DNA of 64,000 bases from positions 565,280 through 629,279 of the forward strand of contig CABFPE010000115.1 of the NCBI GenBank assembly GCA_900660155.1, read 5' to 3'. Below are positions 1 through 11,558 of this stretch, piece after piece. The stretch comes from Hofstenia miamia (taxonomy: Eukaryota; Xenacoelomorpha; Acoela; Hofsteniidae). Made by a program: the position numbers and the translations under genes. Under the pieces are notes generated by a model that searched no databases, had not been told where the DNA came from, and worked only from the letters and a program-made list of their open reading frames with translations. Position 1 is the stretch's first letter; every line of letters starts with the position of its first letter.

Positions 1-355
1 GTTGATTTTTAAATGCTGGAGGCCCAAAAATGCATTTAAGAAAGAAAACAATATCCATTTCAAGTACATTTTATTAACACGTAATTGAATACGTCATTCT
101 GTTTTGCTGTTAGAGGGCTACAACAATTTGTGCTACAATTTCTTGTAATGATTGTGAGTCCGAGATTATTCTATAGCCTTCCTATTAATTTGCAACAATT
201 GACTTCATACAACGATTTCAAGAAGCACTTAAAAACTTACTTGTTTCAAGGTTATTTCTACAAGTGACTATGATTTGTTTATTTATTTCCATCTTAGAAG
301 GGAACTTGTTCCCATTAAGATGTGTATTTTTAACTGTGATAATAATAATAATCTA
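1..355 (+). mobile_element. 3' end of a LINE (CR1/Jockey-like), cut by the left edge
   Basis: The open frame at 85-267 ends in residues of the form LPINLQQLTSYNDFKKHLK, then TYLF. This matches the usual C-terminus of LINE reverse-transcriptase proteins, where a LP..L......FK..LK.YL signature closes ORF2. About 70 bases of 3' UTR follow, then a short (ATA)n tail near 339-355, the kind of microsatellite that ends CR1-like copies. Upstream of residue 1 the frame is not convincing, so this is a 5'-truncated or decayed copy. Family assignment is by inference from the C-terminal motif and tail only. Confidence 0.5.
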
Positions 356-360
356 CGTAA

Positions 361-905
361 ATGTGGTAAAAATTAATTCTGTGCGTGAAGTACATCAAAT
401 ATAATTTTTTTCATCCGATTTTAAGGTAACATTTAAATTCCTTCCATCATTAAAGTTTAGATAGTATGTTTGCCTAAAGCCCATGCCAACAACAAGAAAT
501 CTAAAGGACTTTGTTCCGTTCTAGCTTGCGGGAATGCAAAGGCAAACGCGAACAAAAGCTGAAAATGAAAGAAGAGAAAATTTCCTACCGCCTGATGCTT
601 TCAGTTTTCAGATAAGTTTGTTTACTAAACTCTGTACCAGTTAATAAGTAAACCGGTTTTTTAGGAAAAGGAGGTAGTATGATATATACGCGAGTATAAT
701 TTCAAGTTTTGATCTTCATTTTTTTTATAATATGCACAAGATCCTAAACTATCTAATTCGAGCCAAAACCATGGTATTTACGCTATAATAAAACCACAAT
801 TATCGATATAAAACTTTAATTATTAATTGGGACAGGGCTTAGTGAGTTATAAGCGCTTAAATATTTTTTTTAGAAATCATCACAAACTTTAAAAAATTCT
901 TGCGT
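361..905. repeat. Dispersed repeat family 1, copy A
   Basis: This non-coding stretch is alignable by eye, in the same orientation, with 16697-17080. Shared anchors in the same order are TCTGTGC(G/T)TGAAGTACAT, a GTTTAGATA block, GAACAAAAG followed by GAAAATGAAAGAA, and a later ATTT-rich block ending in CACAAA. The copies are diverged, with indels. No coding capacity or terminal repeats are visible, so the class is unknown. Confidence 0.4.
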
Positions 906-1909
906 TACTTAGGGCTAAAATCAATACAAAGTTCTGAAACTTGCATGCATTCATTAAGGAAAGAATATGATTCCGAAATTCCTCCACTCCGATTTATTAG
1001 AGCTCTATTGTCTGAATGTCATCAATTATAACATATATGGAATTCTTACTGAATTATATGTTAAATGTTAACATACTGTATTAACCTCCTGTGTCCAGAA
1101 ACAGACGACTACTTTTCGAAGTTACATTTTGTTACATATTTACTTAATATGAATCAATAATAAAAACTAAAATTTTTAATTTCTCGAATTTTTTCATTGT
1201 ATCATACTGTATATAAAGCATTTCAGTTAAGGATAATGCAAAGAATTTAATTAGGAAAAAATATATCAGCTAAAATACATAATTCTATTCAAATTGTATA
1301 TTGGATCAGAAACCATTAAGCAATTTCATCGCCAAGATATTTTGACTTTTTTTATTTGGACTGTGTTTGCATTCTGCCTGAAATAATCCTTCCAGGTGAA
1401 TTTTCTGTCTCATTTATTAGATATTTATATCATATTGTCCTAACAATAAAATTTTCAAGTCCAAACATTTTTAGCTTCAATTTGTTAAGCATACAATTCT
1501 TACAAAATTTCCCGAATGTTATGACGTTATCAACACGATAACAGAGATTATGGATTTTTTTTTAAAAAACCTAAGATAAAACATGGGTAAAGATCCGGGT
1601 CTGGTAGGGTTAGGAGGCCCTTTAGACGCACATTTTATTTCTACTTATACTTATACTTATAGTTAAATATCTAATTAAAAAATGAATTTTATTAATTGAG
1701 ATGGAACAGGGCATGATATAATAATATATCAAATATGATACATTCTGTCTCGGGAGGTTTATATGAAATTTCTTTCAAAATAGATCAGCAATGCCATTGG
1801 GTACAAAATTTCAAAAGTGCGGTTACATTTTTGGGTAAGATTTTATGTTTTATTCTTAATAGGGTGTTACCAATACATCATTTTGATGCAATTTTAATCC
1901 ATTGCATAT

Positions 1910-1915
<6 letters not shown>
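906..1915. other. AT-rich non-coding stretch, nothing recognised
   Basis: No coding region, RNA gene or repeat structure that I can support. A weak open frame at 1356-1541 shows no family signature and looks like chance. Confidence 0.5.

Positions 1916-1947
<32 letters not shown>
1916..1947. repeat. (TA)n microsatellite
   Basis: About 32 bases of alternating TA, one of several such tracts in the window. Confidence 0.9.
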
Positions 1948-1950
<3 letters not shown>

Positions 1951-2149
1951 GCTCTATGTATTGATTTTTTAAATTATACAACCATACTTCGTATTTCAGT
2001 ATTTTTCTACATCTTAACAATGTTCATTTAGCCTAATCGGCGAAGCAAATAGGTTCTTTACATAAAATACTTCGAATTATGTGAAAAACATGTGTATGGC
2101 AATTCCTAGAATTTTAACCGTTTTAATTACTTTATCAGCAAAATTGGAC

Positions 2150-3110
2150 ATTCTAGGACAAATTTATCACCTGAAATTTCCAACGAAACAGCTATTCTTG
2201 CTGAGGAAGGATTTTCTTATACTTCAATTGCAACACATGTCGGTCTAGCCAAGCTATCAGTATTTTACACACTAAAACGAATCTAGGACTATTGAATAGT
2301 TTTACCAGAAAAGGCAGTCGTTCACCAAACTCAACCCTTCATGTTAAACTCATTATTAAGCGAATATGTGGCAAAAATCCAAACATGCCTGCTACTTGCA
2401 TTAAATGAGAATTGGTAGAGCATGGAATTCACCTTCGTGTTACTCAAATTAAAGACATTCTTACCAAGGAATGTGGATTATGTGCTCGTCGACCAGCGAA
2501 AAAGCCCCTCTTGACATTGAAAATGCACCAAAAACGTCAAAAATTCGCAACTAAATATGGTGACTGGATACCAGAGCAGTGGCAAAATGTAATGTTGTCA
2601 GACGAAAGCTCGGGTGAACAGTTTCAGAAGGTGTTAGATATGACCCTCGTTACACAATTGCGACTATGAAGCACCCACCAAAAAGAATGGTCTGGGGTTG
2701 CTTTTCAGCAAAAAGCACCGGTGGTCTATATTTTCTACAATGATGAATGCAAAAATCTACTTGGGAATGCTCAAAGAAAAGCTTAAGCTGTATATGTCTG
2801 TTCATAGAACTCAATATTTTCTCCATGATTTTGCACCCTGTCACAAAGCGAAAATTGTGACAGAATATTTCAACCAGGAGCAAATCGATGTGGTTCAGTG
2901 GCCAAGCAACTCTCCGGATTTAAATCCGATTGAAAGCATATAAACTATTTGAAGAATTCTGTTGGTCTGGAAAATCTTACTTCAATCGAGCAATTAAAAG
3001 ATTATATAAGGCGCAACGGGCACCTCAAAATTACATCTGAGTATTGCTCTAATTTGATGGCATAGATACCCAAACAGCTGGACTTAGTGAAAAAGTTCTA
3101 GGATAAATGA
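2150..3110 (+). mobile_element. Decayed Tc1-like DNA transposon (transposase remnant)
   Basis: Several frames together show a Tc1 transposase. A helix-turn-helix-like N-terminus lies near 2177-2285 (AILAEEGFSYTSIATHVGL). A second DNA-binding part reads ITQ..DILTKECGLCARRPAKKPLLT (2440s-2515), then W....WQNVMLSDES (about 2560-2612, first catalytic Asp). The family hallmark RMVWGCFS is near 2683-2706, and WPSNSPDLNPIES near 2897-2940 carries the late catalytic region. The frame is broken by at least two shifts and by stops, so the protein is not made. No clear terminal inverted repeats remain. If the anchor exon at 3312-3573 has a downstream exon to its left, this copy sits in that intron. The family call is solid; the ends are approximate. 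Confidence 0.85.
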
Positions 3111-3246
3111 CCAAATACTAATATTATTTTATAAATTAAACATTGTTTTTTTTACATTTTCATTGTAATTGATATTAATAAAACTTATTAAATATATAAA
3201 CATATTGTGGAATACATTTTTTCATATCGTTCAAATACTTTCCGTC

Positions 3247-3251
<5 letters not shown>

Positions 3252-3279
<28 letters not shown>
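3252..3279. repeat. (TA)n microsatellite
   Basis: 28 bases of alternating TA just left of the minus-strand anchor exon, 33 bases beyond its splice donor. Confidence 0.9.
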
Positions 3280-3282
<3 letters not shown>

Positions 3283-3311
3283 CGGAATCAAAAATTAGTA
3301 ATTCTACTTAC

Positions 3312-3573
3312 CCCTTTCTTTCATGTCCATCATTTCTACATGAAGAAGTGTATTTTCTATGCGGCTAACACCGGAAAAAACTACAAGATTTGTAGTAAAA
3401 CTCGAGAAAGCAACGAAGATGAGCAATATCACGACGATAACGAGGACATTGCGTGAGCTTATAGCATAAGTTTTTCTATAGCTATCTACTTTTCCATGTA
3501 TGTTTGCTTCAGTCTTAGCTTTACTGTCCATACGAATGCCCTCATCGTTTACGAAGCCATTATTTACGGCCAT
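3312..3573 (-). CDS. First exon of a second type II membrane-anchored protein, paralogous to the carbonic anhydrase anchor exon
   Basis: On the minus strand, 87 codons plus one base run from an ATG at 3573 to a strong donor (GGG|GTAAGT, GT at 3311-3310). The peptide starts MAVNNGFVNDEG, has Lys/Arg residues near 28-41, then a hydrophobic segment at about 43-67, then VVFSGVSRIENTL. The exon 1 product at 52461 reads MPINEGFVDESG, RRNK, a membrane segment, then VVLFTGMSRIDDNL. The shared N-terminal motif, shared SRI motif after the membrane span, near-equal length and identical phase-1 donor make these paralogous exons. Positive-inside charge predicts N-terminus in, C-terminus out. The ectodomain exons are not visible to the left (minus strand, 1-3300) and probably lie outside the window. 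A carbonic anhydrase ectodomain is an inference from the paralogue; another ectodomain is possible. Confidence 0.65.
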
Positions 3574-5481
3574 TCTGCTTTAGATCAAATCTTGTACTAA
3601 TGAAATTAGTCTTGGAACGAAGCCTAATTAGAGCGCAGGTAGAAATCTTTAATTCTGCCAAAAAGTGCGATCTATTTGTAACCAATCAACTAATTACATG
3701 TGCAGATTTCAACTTGCTCCTAGAATGCAAGTGTGCTGTAAATTACAATTTATTTGCCTAATATGACAATGAAAACTTACAACAAAGTAATTTGTACATT
3801 GAATGGAGTAAGTTAATTTAAATCATTTTTGTTATATTACTAAATCTCATAAAACAAACATAGGGGAAAACTTATAGGTACTATATACGTTTATAGGAAC
3901 AGAAAAAGCCAAATTTTCAATACATCAGCAATGTAAACCTTTTCCAGAATAAATTTTGTACGCTTTGAATATTTAGATCAATATTTTACGAGATAAGCAA
4001 AACATTGAAATGGTTCAAGCGGAATGAAATCCGGCCAAATATCGTCTGTCAGATAAGATAAATTTGTAGGCCAGGAATTTGTGGAAAATATATACTGTAA
4101 GAATAAACCTGATAAAGTTAATAGTTTAGAATGATGTTAATCGTATTTTTGGTTTCTTTGTTCAGTAAGTGTGAATATTCACATTGTGTTTTGATTAAAC
4201 AACCTGTTAAAGATCTTTGTTATGTTTACTTTACACATTTGTTCTATATTATGGTAAAGTTATTTGAATAAATGGAAATAGGCCGGAAATATTTGGCAGG
4301 CCATCTTCAAACTCTGAGCTCAAACAAGTTTATCAATTCTGTCAATGTTTATCAATGTTTTCGATATTCCATTTAAGGCTACGTTAGACTTATCAGATGC
4401 ATCTTTTCAATTTAATTGCCAAAACAACGTAAACAGCTGATGCATCGTTTTTACGTGCTTAGACTGGCAGATTCATATGCTCAATACAAAACCCGCTTGT
4501 TTGTCATCAATAAAACAAAAATTGGATTTTTTTTTCAATAATTGCTTGCAAAATATGTATTTTGTGTGCTCACTGCTCGCCAGAATTGTAAACAAATCTA
4601 TTTTTAACAGAAAAACCTGAGTATACGATTTTTTGATTGTAAAACTATCATAGTAGCTTACTCTAGAAATTCGCATACACTGACATAATTTTAAGTAAAC
4701 TTAATTAGATAATTTTTTTTGTGTTTTTTATACTAAAAATAATATTTTTTTGTTTTCAACAATTCTAACGCTGAATAGTAATTCAACCGTTCGAAAGTAT
4801 ATATTATTTGAATGGTTGAAAGATAAATGCGTCATTAGCCCAGGGCATTGGTTAAGCATCGAAATAATACGAGTGTATTTTATTGCAAATTGCGATACAT
4901 CTGAAATTTATGCTTCGATTTTGACATTAGGTAAAATTAATATATTTTGGTAATGTATAGATCTTCAACTTTAAATACATGAGATCTAATCTGATATAAT
5001 TTGACTTAAACAGTAGAGTTTTTTGGCTTAAACAGATTGTTTATAGAGGCTCCGGTGTCCCTATATTTTGGAGTTTTGCCCTCGTCGGTGCAACAAAGTT
5101 TAAAAATTAATCTAAAATAAAAAAACAGACTATTACTGTTGAAGAAACTGTTCAATATTGTCATTTGTTACTGAGTTGGACAGTGGTCTAAGCGAGCAAA
5201 TCTTTACGAATTCTAGTCTCAAATTGAAAAACAAAATAATGAACCTATTTTGAGCGAAAATATATTTTCAAAAGACAGCAATTAAACATTACACTGATAT
5301 AAAACATGCTTTAGAAAAATTCATGGGCAATCAAATTATAACAAAAACATGATGTAATGTCGATTAGTTATGTGTATTAATTTTTTTTTAAACAGATTGT
5401 ATTTTAAGTGAGCTATTTGCTAGGTTACAAATTTTGCTAGCAATTTGTTATATAAATGCAATTTGTTTTTATAAACAAAGG
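3574..5481. other. AT-rich non-coding stretch, 5' flank of the minus-strand anchor exon
   Basis: No gene recognised. Any promoter of the minus-strand gene would lie in the first few hundred bases here, but I see no element I can defend. Confidence 0.4.
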
Positions 5482-5509
5482 ATATATATATATATATATA
5501 TATATATAT
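5482..5509. repeat. (TA)n microsatellite
   Basis: 28 bases of alternating AT, about 100 bases left of the candidate MITE. Confidence 0.9.
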
Positions 5510-5613
5510 CAATTTTATATCATGCATTTGTGGTTTTATCAATTATCCTGACGCAATGTTATTGTGTTCTTTGATGTTAACTTCATTTTCATTGTTAAAC
5601 CCGCTCAATGTTA

Positions 5614-6065
5614 GTTACACTTGGCGTGTTATATATAACTCACTCATAAATTTAAAGGTCACTAAAACTGCAATAAAGCCCTCACAAATACCTGCGTGGT
5701 TTGCGGAAGGGATTGCTAATTGTGCTTCGCGTACGTGTGAAACATGCAGTCATGTGTTGAGCGAGAATACACATGGCAGAATTTTCTAAAATGTTGCTTG
5801 CTGACAGTATAATTGCCTCACATCAAAGTGAAAGACGATCATCATATGCACACAACGATTTTGCCTCAGAAGAAATTTAAAGGCAAATGCGTGGTACAAC
5901 ATCAATGTGTGACTCCTACGTGAGATTTCACTGACGGGTAACAAGAACTCACTGCTGAAACCCGTCTGATGCAAGCATGTACGTGTGAAACACCGGCCTA
6001 ATTTTTAGGCCACAGTCACACTTGGTGGGTATTCAGACGTGTTTTACAAACCCACCAAATGTAAC
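5614..6065. mobile_element. Candidate non-autonomous DNA transposon (MITE) with TA target site
   Basis: The left end reads GTTACACTTGGCGTGTT and the reverse complement of the right end reads GTTACATTTGGTGGGTT, 14 of 17 positions matching. Each end is flanked by TA (5612-5613 and 6066-6067), as in Tc1/mariner-type insertions. The right end also folds on itself: CACTTGGTGGGT near 6018 pairs with ACCCACCAAATG near 6050. The interior is less AT-rich than its surroundings and repeats TACGTGTGAAACA at two places. There is no transposase. The hairpin could instead mark a nested second element, so the ends are uncertain. Confidence 0.4.
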
Positions 6066-6068
6066 TAA

Positions 6069-7095
6069 TGCTGTTCTTGCACTTTTTAATTTGTTTTTAA
6101 ATATTTTGCATTTTTTCGACTATAATCCAGTTCTCTAAATCTTGGGTGCGCAACTGGCCACCTGCAGACCGCAATCCTGCTGCTAAGCATTTCTGCTGAG
6201 TCTTAGCAACATCTTTTATTTTCTTTTGTCACTCAATTATCTTTTTTTCACAAGTAATACCAATAATCATAATTAAAGATCAGTCTTAGTTCTTAGTTCA
6301 ATTTTTAAATTTCAATGCAGTTTTGTGTGTGTGTGAATATATAGTGGCATGCGTTTTTACTGTAAGAGGAAGCAACAAAATCGGTGACAATCTGCCCTGC
6401 CATGCAATCAATTTTTTTTCTTTAAATCCCTCCAAATATTTGAAGCTTCTTCATGAAAGCTAGGATAGGAAATACTGCTGCAAAATGTTTATATGATTAA
6501 GGATTTGCAGTTCAGGTAATTAGCACAAATAGACATTGATTCTTGGCCCTATTTATGCTTAAATATAATTAAGCTGATTGGAATTGTTGTGGATGTAGTG
6601 GGAACAATATATTAAACTTTCATCTCTATTCACTAACATGGCCATGCTTATGGGCAAAATTTAATGTTTTTAATGACCAATTAAAAATTTTTGATATTAT
6701 GAGAAGTTTTATATGATTTTATTGCAGTGCTTAATATCAAAGTTTTTTGATAGAGGTAGATGTGATGAGGTGTGAACTTCTTCCTGAATTCGGAGATGAT
6801 GCTGTGTTTGTTCAGAACATATTGGAATTGAATTTCAGTGCATTGATTAGAGTTTTGTTGAGCATTAGATTTGTAATAACTATAACAATAGTAATAATAA
6901 TAAGAGGCACAGCAATTTATTTATACAAAGTACAAGTACAAATCCAAATACAAGATACATGTATTTACAAAATATTTATAAAATATATACTCCTATAATA
7001 TAAATGTATGTGTGTATGTGGCTTTCTCGTGCTATATAAAATTTATGAATGAATGTAGTGTGTTCTTGCCAATAAGAACTCATTGTCTGTAAAAA
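6069..7095. other. Non-coding stretch, nothing recognised
   Basis: AT-rich sequence with no supported gene. The open frame at 6747-6998 has no family signature. Confidence 0.45.
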
Positions 7096-7099
7096 CAAT

Positions 7100-9045
7100 T
7101 TTTATTAGAAGACAAGAACAAAGCAATCAAGAGAAAATATGAAGTTTGAGACCTAAGAAGGAAGATTCTAGAAAGAACTATATGAAGAAGAAAAGGCTAC
7201 AGCTAGAGAAGGTGAGGATAAAGTAATATTCTAGAAGACTATATGGGGAAACGAGGTACAAGAAATTGAGAGGGAGCAGGTGCAGTAGTAGTTGAGACAA
7301 GAAAAAAAGATAACTGTAAAATCAAAAGACACTCTAAAGAAGATGAAGAACTGGAAGGTGCCAGGTAGAGATGAAGTACATGAGCGTTGGATGAAGAAGT
7401 TCACAAGTGTTTATGAAAAACTAGCAGCAGCTTTAGATGAGTGTGTAGTGGGAAGGACATTTTTTATTCAGAAGGACCCAAAGAAATGCAGTAAGGCAAG
7501 CAACTTCAGGCTAATTACATGCCTGCCAAAGAGTTGGAAATTGTTACCTTACCTGATTTAAATAGCCTGACGTGCTACTTACAACAGAACCAGCTTATAT
7601 CAGAGAATCAGAAAAACAAATAGTAGAAAATGTAAAGATTAATTGTTAATAGATCAGACAATAGTGAAAAATTGTAAGAGAAGGAAGACACACTTAGCAA
7701 TTGCATTCATAGACTACAAGAAGGCATATAACAGCATACCACATAGGTGGGTATTGAGGCAATGGCGTTTTACAAAAAGGGGTTGAGTTGAGTGGCAGAC
7801 TGGGATAGAAGGGCACAGGTTGAGATTTTCACTGGAAATATTCTAGGAAAACAGCTCAGCACCACTACTGTCTGTAATTAGCTTTATTGCAATTAAGAAA
7901 AGCATATGGTATATTTTGGGGAAGAATGTAGAGCATTGAGTCACCTATGGTACACAGATGGTGAGAAGGTGTATGCTAGTTCAAGGAAAATGCTATAGAG
8001 GCAAATGGAGATATAGTAGATAGCAAGTAGAGAGTCTGTGTTGGAGTTTGGATTAGGAATATGTGCAGCAGTGATAATGATCAGAGGTAAGTTTACAGAT
8101 TGAGGTGGTTTGAAGCTGAGCAATAGGTATATGATTATAGAGGTCAATGAGGGGTACAACTACTTAACAGTGGTAGATACAGACAGGACAGATCATGTAG
8201 GATTGAAGCCTAGCCTAAGGAAGCAATGTAGGAGGAGGGTAGGAAAGGTACTACAGAATTCAGCATTGAAAGGGCAGAACAGTAAAAAGACATTCAAAGT
8301 TTGGGCAATAGTTAGGTGGACTAGGAATGAACTAAGAGAAGTAAACAGGAAGACCACAAAGGTAGCAGCAGCATTTAACCTAAATGGATATGTAGATATA
8401 ATATATATGGCAAGCCAATAAGTAGGGAATGTTTGGAGGAAATTGTAGAAGCAGAAACAGAAAGACTAAATGAATATGTTGAAAGAGCAATCTAAGGGAA
8501 ATACTTTAGGTTAGCATGGATTTAAGGAAGATAACAGGAGGTGGGGGAAAGAAGGTTTACAAGAGTAGGATAGAAGCAGACAAACAAACAAAGTACATTA
8601 ATAATACTGGAGGAATAGAAGCATCTGCAACAGCAAAGAGAACAACAAGTAGCTAAGGAAAGCAGGACTAAAAAGGGAAACAGAATCACTGATAATGGCA
8701 GCACAGGAGCAGGCAATAAGGAAGAAGTGGGTGAGAAAGCACATAGACAGAAGGAGTGAGGTGAGTGAAAGATAACGGCTAAAAAGTAAACAGCTGGAGA
8801 CTGTAGATCACTTGATATCAGAGTGTGAGTAGTTGGTGTACAATGAGTATTGGTTCAAGTATGACAAGGTGGGACAAATGATACATTGGAGTTTGAGTAA
8901 GCAGAATGTTTAAAAACAATATACAAGTTGTACAAGTATAAGCAACAGGGAATCATAGCAAATGAGAAGGTAAATATGCTGTGGGACTTCAATATACAGA
9001 TTAGCAAGGGGATAGAAAAACATTTCAAGATTCAAAAACACTGAT
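7100..9045 (+). mobile_element. Decayed R4/Dong-type LINE (restriction-like endonuclease clade)
   Basis: Across three frames the order of motifs is that of R4/Dong reverse transcriptases. These are MKNWKVPGRDEVHERWMK (about 7340-7400), KDPKKCSKASNFRLITCLPK then WKLL (7485-7550), DQ.IVK..KRRKTHLAIAFIDYKKAYN.IPHRWV (7655-7750), and a GIF.G region near 7840. The thumb follows, with EVNEGYNYL then KPSLRKQCRRRVGKVL (8110-8421). C-terminal parts are ETESLIMAAQEQAIRKKWV.KHID (8675-8750), ETVDHLISECE (8798-8830), HWSL (8888) and LWDFNIQ..K.IE (8980-9020). Many stops and shifts are present. The copy stops at about 9045, before the PD...K part of the C-terminal endonuclease. Strong purine bias runs along the whole coding strand. 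Confidence 0.8.
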
Positions 9046-9440
9046 TTTGAGAAAATCACATTTTAAAATATTATATCAGCTACTACAAAAACTTCCGGGT
9101 TGGTTTTTCTGGTATCAATAAATGTCCCTATGTTAAGCAATTCAAATAAGTTGTTATATTTTATCTATTTGAGGTGAAATAAGCAGAAATAACAAAGTGT
9201 ACCCTATTGCTAAGGATAATTTTCTGACTCTGACTTACAAAACTCACTTTTTTACAAATATGATATTTATGGCCAGAACTGAATTTCAATATTTTTTTGA
9301 AATTTGAACTTTGATTGGGGAAAGGGGGTCCACCTTAAATATTGAGTTCCGCTAATTTTAGCTCAAGCAGTTCTGTTTTGAGTAATTTTCTAAAACTTGA
9401 TGATGTTTTGTGCATTTCTAGTATTTCCTAACAGACTGTT
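9046..9440. repeat. Dispersed repeat family 2, copy A
   Basis: This stretch aligns by eye and in the same orientation with 61130-61435 inside carbonic anhydrase intron 6. Shared blocks in order are AAGAAAATCA/GAGAAAATCA, TTTTTCTGGT, ATGT(C)CCTATG/ATGTCTCTATG, AAGTTGTT.TATT.TATCTATTTGA, ATGATATTTAT, and GAAATTTG.A.TTTGATT. It begins where the R4/Dong coding match ends. No coding capacity or ends are seen. Confidence 0.6.
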
Positions 9441-10233
9441 GAACGTATAATCATCAGCAATTGAGATTTTTATCATAAATTGTCTAAAAGTTCTTTTACT
9501 TGAATTTCAAAAACAAATGTATCATTCAAATAAGTAGGACCATTTTATTATTATACACTTCTTTGAAGAATAGCATATATACTCTATTATATGCGATAGT
9601 AAATGTTTAACTAATAAAGTTGAATGATTGCAGGACTGATGTGGTCCGTACTTTTCAAATAAAAAACCAAAGTCTACAAAGTTATTTTGAATATTTTGAA
9701 GCCTCTTTATGAAAATATTGTATATACCAAGAAAACATGCATTACTACGGCTAGAAGAAACGTTCTAACTAGTACTTAAACATTTTTCAGAATAAATTAT
9801 GAAATTTTAACTAAATGATATACACGATATTTCATTGTTCCTAGCAATTACTAGGCAAACAGTGGGGTCAAACATCTGTAAAATCATGGAAGGGGGGCTA
9901 GAGGTTCGAAAAAAATTTTCATGTGATCACATGTAAAGAATTATATGTTATTGACCAATGACAACTACAGATCTTTAGTTTTCCTTGCATTGACCTTAAA
10001 CAGCTTTGGAATTTCCTAATTTTTTATGATTTCTTGAAAAAAAATAAAACTCTCATAGCTCATAATTATATGCACTACAGAATAATAAGTGTCTCCTCTT
10101 TATTAAGTTTTAAAACCACCCTCGATCGCAGTCCCAAATTAAGCCTTGGCTTTGGGCGAATGCCTCAACTCTGCTAGCTATATCACTTTGTGCAGGACTC
10201 AATTCAATGGGCGTTTGAGGTCTATCTGCCTAT
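9441..10233. other. AT-rich non-coding stretch, nothing recognised
   Basis: No open frame of note and no structural repeat that I can support. Confidence 0.45.
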
Positions 10234-10241
10234 ATAGAAAC

Positions 10242-10419
10242 CAGTGTCGTACGCAGGGGGGGGGACATGGTGGAATGCCCCCCGTCAAGTTTCCAAAATT
10301 GATTTTGACTGGATAAATCAAAAAATTTTTTGTAAAAAATTGAAAGATTTAAAATCTAGGATCGTGAAATGCATTTTTAGGGTATAATTTCTCGTCAGAA
10401 AACCCTGCATACGCCCCTG
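10242..10419. mobile_element. Complete hAT-type MITE, 178 bp, with perfect 8-bp target duplication
   Basis: The left end reads CAGTGTCGTACGCAGGG. The reverse complement of the right end reads CAGGGGCGTATGCAGGG, 14 of 17 matching. The element is flanked on both sides by the identical octamer ATAGAAAC (10234-10241 and 10420-10427). An 8-bp duplication and CAG...CTG tips are the hallmarks of hAT superfamily insertions. At 178 bp it codes for nothing and would have depended on an autonomous relative's transposase. The perfect duplication suggests it is not very old. Confidence 0.8.
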
Positions 10420-10427
10420 ATAGAAAC

Positions 10428-11540
10428 AGTTCAATTTTGATGCTGTAGTCCATGTAGTCCAAGCCTTAGAATTACATGAACGTTTGGTATCAAGTGTATT
10501 TAACTTTTTTGAAAAATCTGATTTTTCAAATTCTTCAGCTAAAGCAATACGCTTCAGTACAAATTTTAGCATTACGTTCGAGCACATTCAACAATAGATG
10601 TGTCCATGGTTCACGATTTCCAAATTTCCGAAAAAGCCTAAGAATACTTTTTCTTAATTTACAATGATGTATTAAGAAATATTTCATTCGCACATAACAA
10701 AAAAGGAGAAGTATCGCAACATTATATTATATTTTAAAATTTTGATTTGTTGGGAGCCTTGATCTCTGACTTTTTACAGCAGATTGTTAGTAGGCTTGGA
10801 TAGTCTATTTGTAGAAAAAAAATATTTGAAATTAGCCATGGGACTTAGAAATGTGATTATATGAGCCTTAATTATGGGAATAAATTTGAAAGAATTTTAA
10901 GAAATCGGAACTCTAAAATTCAATTGAATAATGTTAAGAATATGCCTTCAGAAATCCAAACGAGAGCAAGTTTTCTTCGGTACGCAAGTAAATTGTCTTG
11001 AAAAATAATTTTTTGCAAAAAGTAGTTTTCAGTGCGGAATCTGGTGCAATGATTCTGTTTGCAACATTCCTTCGTAATTTTGAGAGTTTTCTTATGCAAA
11101 ATAAGCACGTACTATATATTTATTTACGATACCAAAACAGCAAGTGTATATTTGTAAACAATTATTTTGAATAATGAATGTTCCCATGAGTAAAAAAAAA
11201 TTCGTTCTTGCAAACATATTTTTGGTTCGACTTTAGTTTATAATTTAAGCACGCAGTTTCAGTTATTTTCATTTGCGCCTCATCCCTATATGCAGGCTCT
11301 TTTTCAGAAAGAACATAATACATTTATGATGTAATAATGACAAAAGACTTGGTTTTGCAAAAGTTATGTTATTTAGCACGTACATTTTTATCTTTCTGTG
11401 GTTTTTCTACTTTTGTTGAAATAACGAAGAATTGCAATTTGCAGCCGATAGCTTTTACTTGGTTAAAAAAAGGAATAATTAAGGCATGCCTATTTTTTGT
11501 AACCATTGATATATGAAATGTCAGGAAATTATTGCTGTGA
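10428..11540. other. AT-rich non-coding stretch, nothing recognised
   Basis: Short open frames on both strands (10476-10667 and 10920-11108) lack any recognisable motif and look like chance. Confidence 0.45.
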
Positions 11541-11558
11541 AATCTTATTTGTGAATTA

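Noticed and set aside
2025-2060. Minus-strand ASPIR-like peptide that could be the QSPI exon of the second anchored gene
   Set aside because: The surrounding residues do not match the family (no DFP.C.G before it) and a stop follows soon after.
8522-8716. Minus-strand Cys- and Leu-rich frame resembling a small membrane protein
   Set aside because: It is the mirror image of the purine-rich coding strand of the R4/Dong fossil.
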